A stretch of DNA of 64,000 nt from Purpureocillium takamizusanense. Its lineage: Eukaryota > Ascomycota > Sordariomycetes > Hypocreales > Ophiocordycipitaceae. The stretch lies in assembly GCF_022605165.1 (NCBI RefSeq), contig NC_063073.1, forward strand, positions 310,001-374,000, given 5' to 3'. Position 1 is the first letter of the stretch; every line of letters starts with the position of its first letter. Under the pieces are notes generated by a model, which saw only the letters and a list, made by a program, of their open reading frames with translations, was not told the DNA's origin and searched no databases. The translations under genes were made by a program, and so were the position numbers. This document shows, one piece after another, positions 34,708 to 45,734 of this stretch.

Positions 34708-35163
34708 ATGACTTTGACCACCAAGCGCGGGCTCAGCGTCCACATCTCTCTCTTCATCGCGCCAGAGAACGTGTCCAGATTCTTCGAAGCGTTCAAACCC
34801 GTATACGAGAAAACACTGGCCGAGCCGGAGTGTCTGTTCATCGAGGCCTACCTGGCAAGCGATGACCCCGGGCATATCCGCCTCGTCGAGAACTGGCACG
34901 TAGCGGGCCCTTTCGATAGTTGCATGGCGAAACCCGTGAGCTAATACTTGACTAGGGATGCTTCAGTAGAGTTTCTCAAGGTAATCTGCTTGACACTCAG
35001 GCTCTGTCAACGTCCCATGGCGGCTAACATTACGCGTTGAAAGGCAAGATCTGGTAGGGAAGAGTTCAAGGACTATTTTGCATTTATAGAGACGCTTTTT
35101 GTGAAGCCGCGCCGTATTGAGGTGTTTAACCGCTTGGACGGCTTCTATGCTGCACGAGAGTAG
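34708..35163 (+). CDS. ABM-like dimeric alpha/beta-barrel gene, probably frame-broken
   Basis: Coding similarity is visible in three blocks: 34708..34899 (MTLTTKRGLSVHISLFIAPE through RLVENWH), 34956..34980 (DASVEFLK) and 35044..35163 (ARSGREEFKDYFAFIETLF, then KPRRIEVFNRLDGFYAARE and stop). Together they resemble small antibiotic-biosynthesis-monooxygenase (ABM) folds of about 110 residues, which in fungi include putative tailoring oxygenases and stress proteins. Introns at 34900..34955 and 34981..35043 have usable borders, but exon lengths sum to 112 codons plus one base. The middle exon is read in the needed frame only if one G at the first acceptor (TAGGGATG) is ignored. The gene is therefore either broken by a one-base change, mis-sequenced there, or spliced in a way I do not see. 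Confidence 0.5.
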
Positions 35164-36989
35164 GAGAAGCGAACCATTGAAGTGTCAACACGAAATAGCA
35201 CTGGTCCCTTGGAGAGACATTACTGTCTATAACGGTCTCAAGTGCGGTTAAGGCTTTTTTACTTTATCGCTACATAGTCTCCAGCTTGATAGATATATAC
35301 TATCATTGCGGCAGCTATATATAGGCAGATTGAGGCTGCTCTTACAAAGTGTTCCATTATATAGAAACCCTGCTATCTATGTCTTAAATGAGCATTAGAG
35401 TCTTATAGTAGATAGCATATTTAACCTCGAGTATCATCTTCGCTCGCTGATCAAATGCCAAGGACATTCTTGGAGTTAGCGACATCTCATAAGTACTAAG
35501 CAGGGTCTTATCAGTCCGTAGTCAATGAAACGTTTCAGGATACTAGTTGCATTGACTGCTGTGTTGTGAAGTTTCCCACACGCTGCTCTATAACCATATC
35601 AGAGCCAGTACTGATCGAACTTGACGTCTGGTCGTGTAGCAAGTAGCTCTCGCCCGAAACTGTGTCTAGTCTGCCGTGAATAATGGCCTATCCACATCAT
35701 ATCGCCTTGGCGAAATGCAACGTCATGGCTCGCAGGGGCTCTCTTTAGTTCATCCACGTACGTTGAATTCTCCGCTCAACTCTTTGCTATACATGCACGA
35801 AGTGCTATATGCACCGCCGGCACCAACGTACTGCGACTACGAATGTGAGTTTCCATCTGTCAGCCGTATTACAGCAAGGTAGTAGTGGACACTTGGCAGC
35901 GGTAACGCACGCTTCTGCTCAACTCAACGGACAGATGCCTGGCGGCCAAGCGTCACAGGCGCAGCATTAAAGAGGATGACTGATAAGGAACAAGCTTGCC
36001 TCGGGGGCAGTGATGTGAGCACTGAGCAACGCGAGCCCCGTGAGACTTCCATGGCGCGTCGGCTCTAGTACTGCCCCGTGCATATTCCATGCTTGGAAGT
36101 GTGAGGCATTAACAAGCTATGCTACACTTTTTTCACCTATTGATGTTGCCAAGTGTTGTTTACTTCGCCATGCTTGGAATCACCAGACCTCATCCCCGCA
36201 AGCGCTCGCTCCGAGGATGTAGAAACGCATGCGAGAAGGGTTTTTCCCCCCCTTCAAAATCACAAGCGTCATCGCATGAGCTTCAAGCAGCACGATGATT
36301 CAGCATGAGGCTGCCGAAACTTCGTCGCCAACCCCCCTTAGAGCTCCGTACTGAATGCCAACTCCTCGAGATGCGCTTACGCGATCTGTTCTGTTCTCTG
36401 ACTGGGCGTTGATCAAGGGCTCGGGCAGGGCACGGGCCTCAAGCAATCTCATGCCCACGACGAGGAACACGGTTTGGCCGACTTGCGCTCCGACCTCACA
36501 AGCAACGGCCATACGTAGGTGTTTATTGCCGTTGTTCTCTCCTAGCAAAAGAAAGCGCGCCCGGCACCCCATGGTCGACAGCATCAGGAGGATTAACCCT
36601 CGGATTTGATGACATCGGGATTACACTTGCCCCCGATAGTGGATCGCCGTGAAGGCCAATGACACAGAGAATTCCCCAACCAGGTATCAAGTTTCACCGG
36701 AACATAATGTATTCGCATAATATACTGCGTGATATACCCAGTTTAGTATGTAAAAGCTAAACACGTTACATACGTCATGGCGATTGGACACGCTACCTCT
36801 ATGGAGCAGCGTCCTACACACATCAATCTACTCGTGATGACCATATATAACTCCAGTATATATAGGAGTCTCTCGGCGCTCTTAGTGTGACACGCCAGCC
36901 TTGGAGAAGCGTCCTCTTCGTGTGTCTCACAGCCTAATATCAACACCCCTCCCCCCCCGCGAACCTCCATACGGAAATCAGCCGCCAAC
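35164..36989. other. AT-rich intergenic region, possible relics only
   Basis: 1.8 kb without a supported gene. About 35,230-35,430 is strongly AT-rich with ctatatata-like units. A minus-strand frame at 36300-36584 contains fairly hydrophobic peptide, but it lacks a recognisable domain. This stretch forms the right flank of the PKS cluster. Confidence 0.5.
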
Positions 36990-37374
36990 ATGCATGCTTC
37001 CACAACTCCTCTGGTTAGCCTCGCCTTGCTGCTTCTGAGTGGTTTTACAGCAGCAGCAGCAGCAGCAGCAGCGCCGCCCCGAGAACCAGAGGCCGCCGCG
37101 GACATGGAACCCCTCCTCCACGCCAGAGCCATCAGCAAAAACGACCTGTCCTACAAGGCACACTGCGGCGAAATGCTGCCGCACCCAACCTGCATGTCGA
37201 GCGGCTCCTGCTCCGGGCCGAGGTACACCATCGAAGCCGACGGCGGCGCGGTGACGGCGGCGGTCGTCGCCGCCTGCGAGGCTGCGTGCCACTGCGAACC
37301 GTGAGTGTGCCGCCCGAACAGCCTTCCCTCCCCACCCCCCAACCGCCTCTCAGCCTCTTCTCGACAGTCGTTGA
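36990..37374 (+). CDS. small secreted cysteine-rich protein
   Basis: Exon 1 36990..37300 and a tiny exon 2 37368..37374 (intron GTGAGT/CAG) give 105 residues; if the intron is not removed the frame stops one codon earlier, so the product is nearly the same. A signal peptide is clear (MHASTTPLVSLALLLLSGFT followed by Ala). After an Ala run encoded by CAG/GCA repeats and an acidic pro-like segment, the mature part has six Cys: HCGEM, PTCMSS, GSCSG, AACEA and ACHC. No enzyme motif was found. It may be a small secreted protein of the effector or defensin-like kind, but the fold is not identified. Confidence 0.65.
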
Positions 37375-37923
37375 GAGAGCCCTGCTGAGAACTATGTTTC
37401 CTTCCCTTCCATATCGAAGTTTTGTCCTCAGGCAACAGAACATTGTCGGACTACAGAGATTGCATAAATCTGACAGCAGCGGAGTCAATAAAAAAAAAAG
37501 GTCCGTCACCCACAAGCCCCCCCACCCCCCTGCATGTCCAATCTTGACACCAATAGACGTTGCCGCAATCCCAGTGGTGGCATTTCCTTGCTACGCATCG
37601 ACGCGTGGAACATAGGCTGAGGCTGCGACACGGAGTGCTAACGTGTTGTATTGAATTTAGACTTCCCCTGCCCACCGGTCGGCCTGGGTGGAAAGTGGAA
37701 GCTCAGCCCCGTGGCGCTTTTGGGTTATTTCGTCGTCCAACAAGGCCACGCCAATCGTGCACAAGGGCATAAAACATCAAGAATTCGCAATTATATGTTG
37801 AGACTCAAGAATCGCGTCCTTGCGCCGTGAAGCTTGTGAGAAAGGGGGCACAGGCGCACAGCTGATGAAGAGAGCTTGATGGGCTATGAAGGGAGGAAGA
37901 AGAGAGCTACATAGGTGGCCGAG

Positions 37924-37976
<53 letters not shown>

Positions 37977-38525
37977 CAGAGACAGAGAGAGACAGAGACC
38001 AGTGAAAGAGCCAGCCAACTGGGAGGCTGACCGATCCACAACAGCTTGAATGTTGCATGGCCCGTGGCTGCAGCAGCACATGTGGAGGCAGCCCGCATAT
38101 AGGGGTCATTGATATCATCACAACCCCTGGCTACGGGTCATACATCCCCTACAGCTAGCCCAGCTAGGCGTCATGCAGCCCCTATAGACGGACCTCAAAT
38201 GCGTATATATAGGGGGCATAGGTCCCAACAACAGATAGAAAATCAAGGCTCTTGTGGCCCGGAAAAGCATTAGCCCCTTGCAACATTGAAACCAGTGCGA
38301 TGTATGAACACGGATTATGGATTAAAATGTACTACACTTGCATCTCCGTTCCCAACGTAAGGCAAACTATCAATATTAAAATACCATGTTATTTATACTT
38401 CTATCGATCCGGGTCCGTTGACTGAGCCCGATACAACATGAATTGAAGAGCCCTTATCCGAGGCACGACTGAACCGAACAAACACATAAGCGCCAGGCAG
38501 TAGTAAGTCCAGTCGGCTCGACACG
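37375..38525. other. intergenic with simple repeats
   Basis: 1.15 kb between the secreted protein and a minus-strand small gene candidate. It contains the CG/GA/GACAGA tract at 37923-37999 and an A-run near 37490. No gene is supported. Confidence 0.5.
37923..37999. repeat. composite (CG)n-(GA)n-(GACAGA)n tract
   Basis: Alternating CG for about 17 nt is followed directly by about 20 nt of GA repeats and then by several GACAGA hexamers. It is non-coding; frames through it give only Ser/Leu or Arg/Ala runs. Confidence 0.95.
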
Positions 38526-38771
38526 TCAAATCGCCTGCATGTGGCCCTTGTTCATGCAAGCGTTGCACAGGAACGCGTACTTCATCGTCACACGGTTCCT
38601 GCAGATGCAGGTCGAGCATTGACACAAGAAAATCGCGTCCCTGGATGCTCCTTCTTTCTCTGAGCATGAATCAGGGCTCGTCAGTGTCGTATTGTCCAGA
38701 CTAGGCAGTACCACACCGCTGGGGGGCGAGGGGCCCGGAGTGAGTGGCACGCAAGCGGGTGGGTGTGACAT
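38526..38771 (-). CDS. possible small cysteine-rich protein, unknown
   Basis: From the ATG at 38771 the frame codes 81 residues. The N-terminal half is Pro/Ser-rich. The C-terminal half is FLCQCSTCICRNRV, TMKYAF, LCNACMNKGHMQ, with four closely spaced Cys (CQCSTCIC) and a CxxC pair plus His that could bind zinc. The composition looks more like a gene than chance, but no family is recognised, and further exons upstream cannot be excluded. The left border is uncertain. Confidence 0.35.
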   Translation of the reverse strand: MSHPPACVPLTPGPSPPSGVVLPSLDNTTLTSPDSCSEKEGASRDAIFLCQCSTCICRNRVTMKYAFLCNACMNKGHMQAI

Positions 38772-39148
38772 GGTCGCTACGGGCACGACTTCGATTTGCC
38801 TCGGTTTTACTTGCAGGGGTTTCGGTGTGAGATCTTGTCGATTGGGTTGTCGTCTTGGAATTTGTAAGTGCTCGACTCCTGCCGGCTAGAGCATTGTGCA
38901 CGGAGTATATATAGATGGTTCCCTAAACTTGCGCAACTGCTCTCGTAGTCCGTGAACGTTTGCGCATCAACCATGCATCCAGGTTGCTCTACCAGCTACC
39001 ACTTACTCCATGCAGCATGTACAGGGTTCCGCTGCCTTTGCTTCTTTTACTATGATTATGAGACCGGTCATGAGTCACATTGACGAGGCAATGACTAAAT
39101 CTAGGAATAAGTCCATATCCATCTGTTCTTCCTTCGATACGAGTACGG
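38772..39148. other. intergenic
   Basis: Short gap upstream of the small candidate gene and downstream of the GH2 gene. A TATA-like string (gtatatatag) occurs near 38904-38913. Nothing else was seen. Confidence 0.45.
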
Positions 39149-41377
39149 TTACAGACCCGCTACTTTGTCGTAAAAGAGCTGTAAAGCCTGGTCCATGACC
39201 TTCTTGACTTTGGCAGAATCCAACTTTTCCTTCCTGTCAAAGGTATACAGGCCGTTTGCTTCTTGCTCAATGTCAGTTCTAATCGGGTGGTCAGCATTAC
39301 TCGTCCTGTCTGGTTCCCATCCACGGCCTCAAGTCGCAAAATCGAGCAAGCGGCGGATCGCTATCGAGCTTACAGTTGCGTATAGACAAAGGCGCAGCAA
39401 ATTCCGCCCTTGGTCACGGCTTTGACCAGTCTCTCGAATCGTTGCAGCAAATCATCGGCATTGCTGGCCGTCGTGTAGCCCCAGTTGCGATCATTGTCGC
39501 CTTGCGTGGCAGTGGCAGGCGCAATGTTGACACCGCCAAACTCAGTACACATGATGGGCGCTCCGTCTTTGTGTTGCACACCGCCCACGAACATGTCGCG
39601 GCCAGCTTTGGGCCCGAGGATAAGGTCGCGGCTAGCGCAGGTCCTCTCCAGCTCTGGCCCATCACTGTAGTCGTGGAACGTCGTGAGGTCAGTCAGTACG
39701 TGCTCCCAGCCGCAGTTGTCGTTGATGCTTCTCGTGGGGTCAAGAGTCCTACTTTGTCAGCATCTACGAACACCAAAACCGTTGCTTAGTCTTCTAGGCT
39801 TACTTGGTCAGGTGGTATAGCGCACGGATGTGGTCTCGCTGTTCAGCGCTCTCCTTGACACCTAACGAGGTGTATCCCCAGCTCTCATTCACCGGGGTCC
39901 AGGTCACCACCGAGGGGTGGTTTATGGCCAGCCTGACTGACTCGGTCCATTCTTGATTGAAGCGGTCGACATACTCGGCGCTGAATTGATACGAGTTGGC
40001 CATTTCCGCCCATACAAGATACCCGAGACGGTCCGCCCAATAATAAAACGTTGGGTCCTCCACCTTTTGGTGCTTGCGGCAGCCGTTAAAGCCCATACGC
40101 TTAGCCAGTTCGATGTCGACTCTGGTGCTGTCATCTGTGGGCGGGGTCATGAATGTCTCCTTCCAGTAGCCTTGGTCCAGGTTCAGAGCTTGAAAGTAGG
40201 GTTTGCCGTTGAGCCTCCAGAAGCCGTCGCCGCGAGACCAGTCGATTGACCGCATGCCCGTTGACGTTTTGACCTCGTCCAAGGTGTTGTTTGAGCCACC
40301 GAGGAGACGGATCGTCAAGTCATAGAGAAGTGGATGCTCTGGCGACCATAGGGCTAGGCCATTACGCCAGCACTGGGGGGAGCTCACTGGGGCCTTGTCA
40401 AGAGCAGTCTGTGGCAGCTCGGCTAGCTGGTTCTGTGTCAATCGCATCCCAAGATCTACATCAACCGAGTTCTTCTCCCTTGGGAGGCTTGTGCGCTCTG
40501 TCTTGGCCACCGTCACTCCAGCATAGGCTGCCTCAACCTCGACTGCACATGCCTGCCCTGCGCGCCGCCCTTGAACGGCAATATGACAAGACAACGTTCC
40601 CGCCTCAATGTCATTGGATCTAAGAACGGTCCCGTGGCTGCTATCCGCTAGACGTGCGGGCGGAGCGACTTCGAGCCAGACCGACTGCCATATGCCGCCC
40701 GAGGGGGTGTAAAAGATGCTTTCGGGCTTCGCACCCCAGTACTGCTTACCGCGGGGCTGGGTGAGGTCATACGCAGAGTCATATACCCTCACAGTCAGCC
40801 GATGCGATGGGCTCGCTGCTTCTGTGGCATTGATCATATCGGTAATGTCCAGTTCGAAGGGCACATGCCCACCGCGATGCGAACCGGCGAGGCGGCCATC
40901 GATCCAGACCGTAGCCTCGTAATCGACAGCTCCAAATCGCAGCAGCAGGCGCTGCCCTTGGCTCTTCTCTTCTGAACTGCGCAGGTCGCTGATCTGGCGC
41001 TCATACCAGAGCACCTCATGAACGCCCCGGTCATTGATGCCCGAGGCGGGACACTGGAACACAAACGGCACGGTGATGGCCAGCTTGCGGTGTGCGGCGG
41101 CGGCGCTGCGGGCGAGGACGTTGCCCTGAAAGAGATCCTGGGTGCCGGCTGCGATGCGCTGTACGATGGAGTCACTGTCGGACCCGGCGCCCGTTTGTTT
41201 CGCAGATGGCTGAGAGTCCAACGTCACCTCGTCCGGGACGCCCGTGTTGGGCCATTGGCGGATGAGGCCAACATCGTCGTCGTCAAACAGAAAGTCCCAT
41301 TGGCCGTTGAGTGATTGCCACTTGAGCCGCGTGCGCTCGAAATCGGGACGGGGGTATTGCGGTGCGCCTGTTTGCAT
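39149..41377 (-). CDS. glycoside hydrolase family 2 protein (beta-glucuronidase/galactosidase type)
   Basis: Exons 41377..39804, 39748..39374 and 39278..39149, with introns 39803..39749 (GTAAGC/TAG) and 39373..39279 (GTAAGC/TAG), give 692 residues. The N-terminal sugar-binding domain opens with RPDFERTRLKWQSLNGQWDFLFDDDD and continues with WYERQ, RLLLRFGAVDYEATVWIDG and GGHVPFELDITD. The TIM-barrel part has FQALNLDQGYW and the acid/base motif WTPVNESWG; the nucleophile Glu is in MCTEFGG, read in exon 2. Retaining exo-glycosidase activity is expected but the sugar cannot be told. The ATG at 41377 fits the family; an in-frame ATG at 41605 would add 76 low-complexity residues without a convincing signal peptide, so a cytosolic enzyme is preferred. 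Confidence 0.9.
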
Positions 41378-44300
41378 GGTCAAGTGCCGTTGTGCCGGAG
41401 GAGGAGGAGGCGGCGAGCGGAGGATCGTAGACCAAGGGTTTTGTCTCGACAGTCGAGTAACTTGACCGGTCGCGGGGCAGTTTATTGGGCGTACGAATGA
41501 GGAAAGTGCGACAGATCCGACGACTGGAAGGAGCCACCGAGTCGTCGCTGCTTCTTTGTTGCCTCGTGAGAATGATTGATTCATGGAATCAGATGGACCA
41601 CGCATCTACGGCTAAATAGCGCACAGCAAGATGCTGATGTGTCTTTTTCCCCTTCCCCTCGTAGCCGTGGAACCCCCACTCCGTCGATGTGAGCCTGGAT
41701 ACACTTTATCCTGATGGTATGCCAATCAGCGTGCCATGTGGTGTTGATCATTGTTTGTACGAAACATGTCGATAGCCCCACCGCCGCAACTGAGGGCGGG
41801 GTGAGTGAAGCGCTGAAGAAGAAGATCTGGACTTGTCGTTGGGGAGCTAGACAGAGGAGCGAAGGGTCCTCGAGGGCCTGGCACGTCTCCAGAACATTGA
41901 CGAAGCGGTTCTCGTTGAGCGGTTTCGAGTCACTTCACCCGATCGTGAGCTGGCGGCGGCCGGCGGCAAAACAACGACGTCTTCGGATCGCACAGCAAGC
42001 GGCCGTGGACAAGCGCCCCACCGAAGCTCTCCAGGAACAAGACGGGTAGCTACGTAGCGCCAACGTTCCTCTCGGGCGGTACTGGTGCTTCCTCCCCCCT
42101 CTCAGTGAGTGGCAACGGTTCGGTAACATTAGGCCACCGGCTCGGAGCCGCGGTGGGCACGCAGGGCTCGGAACAATGCAAACGAACCATACCTAGCCTG
42201 TGCGCGCGCGGGGGCGTTGGTCGTGTGCATGTCAGACTCACGGTTGCACAGCGTCCCACGTTCCAGATGCGACGCTCCCCCAAGCGTCGAGTTGCACAAA
42301 CCGAGCAGACTTTGCGGAATTTGATTTTTTTTTTCCTTCCCGATTAACTCGTGCGCTAGGCTCCGATAGCGGCCACATCCAATGGAGCGCCCGGGGGAGA
42401 GACTCCAAAGCGCACAAGATATGTATTGTTCAGCAACCTTTGAACTTGGCGGCATCTCGCCAAGCAAGGGAAAACAGGGACCATCCCCGGAAAGCCGGGA
42501 CGGGGTCCGGGTCGCCGGATCTGCCCTTGACCGATCCAGGCATCGTCGGGATCGATCCGCGTGCGAGGCGAGAGTTTGTCTGCCGCTGCTCGCTATTCGT
42601 GGACGAATACGAGCTTCTGGACCCTCCACCGCGGCTGTTGACCAGCAGGCACCGGCGTAGCCCGCTCTGGACCGAGAAAGAGATGGCGGGGGAGACAGAG
42701 AGTGAGCCTGTGCCGAGCTGACACGATGTTGGGTCCGGCACCCAGCCATCCATCCCGGAGGGGGGGGGGTTACTGGGCAGGTAAGCATGCAGCCCAGCGC
42801 CGCTTAGAAGAGAGACGCATGCACGTAGGGAGATACCTTACGCAGGTATGTATGTATGACTGCAGCAGGGCTGGGCCACGTTTGCCATACCTACGTTTGT
42901 ATACTGTACCTAGTCTATCCGTATCGTCGGGGCGGCCGCTGGTTTCGGCCGGGCCAGTCCGTATCGGCCGTCGCATGACCGCCACGGTCATGCTGCTGTG
43001 CTTGCCATGATATCACTTGAGAAACTAGTACTAAACCTACTTGCCAATACGTTACCCGCTAGAGGGCCGTTTTGAGTGTGGAAAAACAGACATGGCGGTG
43101 GACGTGGGCGTCTTCATGGTGCCAGCAACAAGGTTCAATGGCGACTGGTGCGGAAATCTGCGCAGATAAGATGCACGCGCCGCTCACGATCAATATTCAT
43201 GCGGCCCGTCGGGCGGTGCAACGTGCGTCGTTCCATGCACGTACCTACCTATGGTACATACTTACGTTAACTACTAAGTAGGTAGTATCATAGTACTCAG
43301 GCGCGACAACCGGCGACGCCGGGTCTGTGCCCTCGGTAAGCGGAGACACCAGTGACGTGCATGCATGCATCTGGGCGGGCCGATGCGGTCGTACGATGAC
43401 CTGTGCGGCATGCCATACGGCGTAGACTGGATGCTGCAAGTGTAATGGTGGACGACGAGTGCCGGACGAACGAATCGTTGCGATGGAAAAAGAATACGAT
43501 GTACTGCCGCTCCTGCTCGCCGGAACTCAGCCCGTCGTGTTGTCGCATGGACACGTCACGATGTTCTCGACAGCCAAGGGAGAGAGCTGCTTCATACCTA
43601 TATGTACACGTTGAATCTTCTCGTTGGTACTGTACGTTAGTTCATGGACTGCCCGCCCAGCCACGACCGCACGTGCCAGCGGCAAATGCACGTCACGCAT
43701 CGACGGCTACGTAGGCTGCCTGCCTGCCTGGCTGCGTAGGTGTTTGTCGATGCGGAGCCGGCCAAGCAAGAGGGCGGTCAATGCGGCAACGGCGCTCTTG
43801 GCTGGACGTTCATGACATGTACTACAAAAGAAGTAACGTAAGTAACGTACGTACCTTGGGGATTGTAGTGCTTGGTCTGTAACCCACTTTGAGGTGCCGG
43901 CGGCTGAAGAGGGGAATACGAGGACCCAGCCTTCCCAAGTGCCGATCGCAGGACACACCTCACCCACCTACTAAGGTAGTTTGCTAGTATGTACTAACCA
44001 CCCACCACACATCACACACACACCAACATTAAGTTACATGCTCATGTCCTCCGCCCCGACCGACCGACCGCTGGCGGGGGAAGAAGAGGCTATTAATATC
44101 ACTCGCACAAAATGCTACCGTACCTTTGCCATGTCTCGGACGTTGGTACCGAGGGCTCAAGCCGGTGCCGTGCCCTGCCCTGCCCCATTGTCCACCTGCA
44201 GGCAGAGTGCGCTCTGGATCGCGAGCTGAGCGCGCATCCCGACTGCGTTGATGGATGGATGCGCACGCAGCGGACCCAACAAGCCATCTCCCGCGCCGGG

Positions 44301-45176
44301 GGGAGGGGCACAAAAAAAACGGCAGCGGTCCAGGGCATCCACTGCAGGCTCCATCAAAAGTCGGGGCAGTCAGGGTCCAGGGCGGGAACCCGAACCCCAC
44401 CCCCACCTCCCCCCTCCATCAGCACCTACAATGCTCCGTATAGTCCCTGTACTAACTACTAAGGTATGAACGCAGCCAAGCCAGCCCAGCACTACCTTAC
44501 AGCACGGGCAGCTTGCCAGCCAGCCAGCTAGCTCCATCCATAGCAGCAGCCAACCCAGCTCAATGATCAGCTCGCCCGCCCGGTCCGGCCTGCGCTGGCC
44601 TGACCGCTGCATCACCGATACGAGCCCGTTGCTACGTCATGACATCTTGGCCCACGCCAGTCCAGGGCTCTTCCTCGCCACGCGCTTTCTTGCGCATCAC
44701 GGACGATTTTTTTTTTCTCTCCCCCTCCGCGCCTCGCACAGGCAGTCGGGCAACGGCTCGTCACCGCCGCACTGCATAACACGTTAGAGTACGTACATGT
44801 TAGCCGAGCCGACTCCCTCCTCACTCACGGCAAGGCATGATTCTCCGCCCACGGGCTCTAGTGCGAACCGACCAGACCGTCTCCCTCCCTCATGTATAAG
44901 AGCACGGCCCCGGGACACGAGTTCGACGACCTCAGCTCCTTCCCTCGCAGCCTCTCCTACTCCTATAGACTCTTTTTCGAGTTGCACACTCGACACACAC
45001 TTGTATCCCTCCCTCTCTCCCTCCCTCTCTTCATCTCCGTATCCCTCCCCCTAAAGGACGACTGAGCCCCCTCGCACCCTGCTATCTACCTTATCCACTT
45101 TCGACGCGTCGAAAGGCTCTCTCCCTCCCAACAACAAACAAAAACAAAACAAAACAAAACGACACAACAAGACAAG
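41378..45176. other. 3.8 kb gene-poor region
   Basis: No supported gene. The sequence carries many short motifs of the TACCTA/TAGGTA and CGTACGTA kind (for example near 42837, 42890, 43241, 43271, 43831-43852, 43970 and 44455), runs of T and G, and CT-rich tracts at the right end that belong to the leader of the next gene. Open frames here are Arg/Pro/Ser-rich chance frames. Confidence 0.5.
44893..45176 (+). promoter_or_regulatory. candidate core promoter and leader of the AA1-like gene
   Basis: A TATA-like tgtataagag at about 44893 lies 284 bp before the ATG. It is followed by a pyrimidine-rich tract (about 44996-45055) and an A/C-rich leader of repeated acaaaacaaaa units (about 45130-45165), a layout common upstream of strongly expressed fungal genes. 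Confidence 0.4.
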
Positions 45177-45734
45177 ATGCTGTCCCTGCTCACAACCGTC
45201 GTCCTCGCCGGCGCGGCAGCCCTCGCGGCGCCAACAGCAGGCGTCGACAACCACAACCGATGCACGTCGCAGTCCACAAAGGTCACCGCCTGGACGGTGC
45301 ACGACTTCGACTTCCACTCGTCCGAGATGTTCACCACGCCCGCGCACCAAAACTCGTGGGGCTACGTCAACTTCACCCTCTCCAACCCCGTCGTGTCCTA
45401 CCGCCCCGTCTGCTCCGCCCAGTCCAACCAGCTGAGCGACTTCTTCTACGGCAACTTCATCTACAACTGCGACGTCCCCGCCGGCAGCGGCGACAAGGCC
45501 TCCTTCACCTTTTCCCGCGCCTCCAGCGAGCTCAAGCTCAACCAGACGTGGAACTGCCCCGGCGAGGGCAGCCGCTTCGACGCCCGCGGCGGCGTCATCC
45601 TCAACCTGACGTGCACCACCACCAACTGGCAGAACCCCGACTGGAAGCCCGGCCAATTTTACTCGTCGCGCAACGTCGACTGCCACAAGGTCACCGTCAA
45701 GGCGCCCATCAAGGAGATGAGTGGCGTCGCCTAG
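45177..45734 (+). CDS. secreted AA1-like domain protein
   Basis: Single exon, 185 residues. A clean signal peptide (MLSLLTTVVLAGAAALAAPT) is followed by a mature beta-rich domain: SWGYVNFTLSNPVVSYRPVC, NQLSDFFYGNFIYNCDVPAG, SFTFSRASSELKLNQTWNC and GGVILNLTC. Cys residues occur near the N-terminus (NRCTSQ) and in PVCSA, YNCDV, WNCPG, LTCTT and VDCHK, so several disulfides are likely, and N-glycosylation sequons (NFT, NQT, NLT) are present. It belongs with fungal AA1-like secreted proteins, the group named after Alternaria allergen 1. The biochemical role is not established. Confidence 0.82.
   Translation: MLSLLTTVVLAGAAALAAPTAGVDNHNRCTSQSTKVTAWTVHDFDFHSSEMFTTPAHQNSWGYVNFTLSNPVVSYRPVCSAQSNQLSDFFYGNFIYNCDVPAGSGDKASFTFSRASSELKLNQTWNCPGEGSRFDARGGVILNLTCTTTNWQNPDWKPGQFYSSRNVDCHKVTVKAPIKEMSGVA

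Noticed and set aside
36300..36584. Hydrophobic minus-strand frame that could be a transporter relic
   Set aside because: Only about 94 residues, no start, no transporter motif; too weak to list as a pseudogene.
39149..41605. Longer start of the GH2 gene at 41605
   Set aside because: The extra 76 residues are low complexity with no clear signal peptide, and the family begins near RPDFERTRL; kept only as an alternative.
42129..42788. 219-residue minus-strand frame
   Set aside because: Low-complexity Ser/Pro/Arg sequence, no similarity, and overlapping equally long frames on the other strand.
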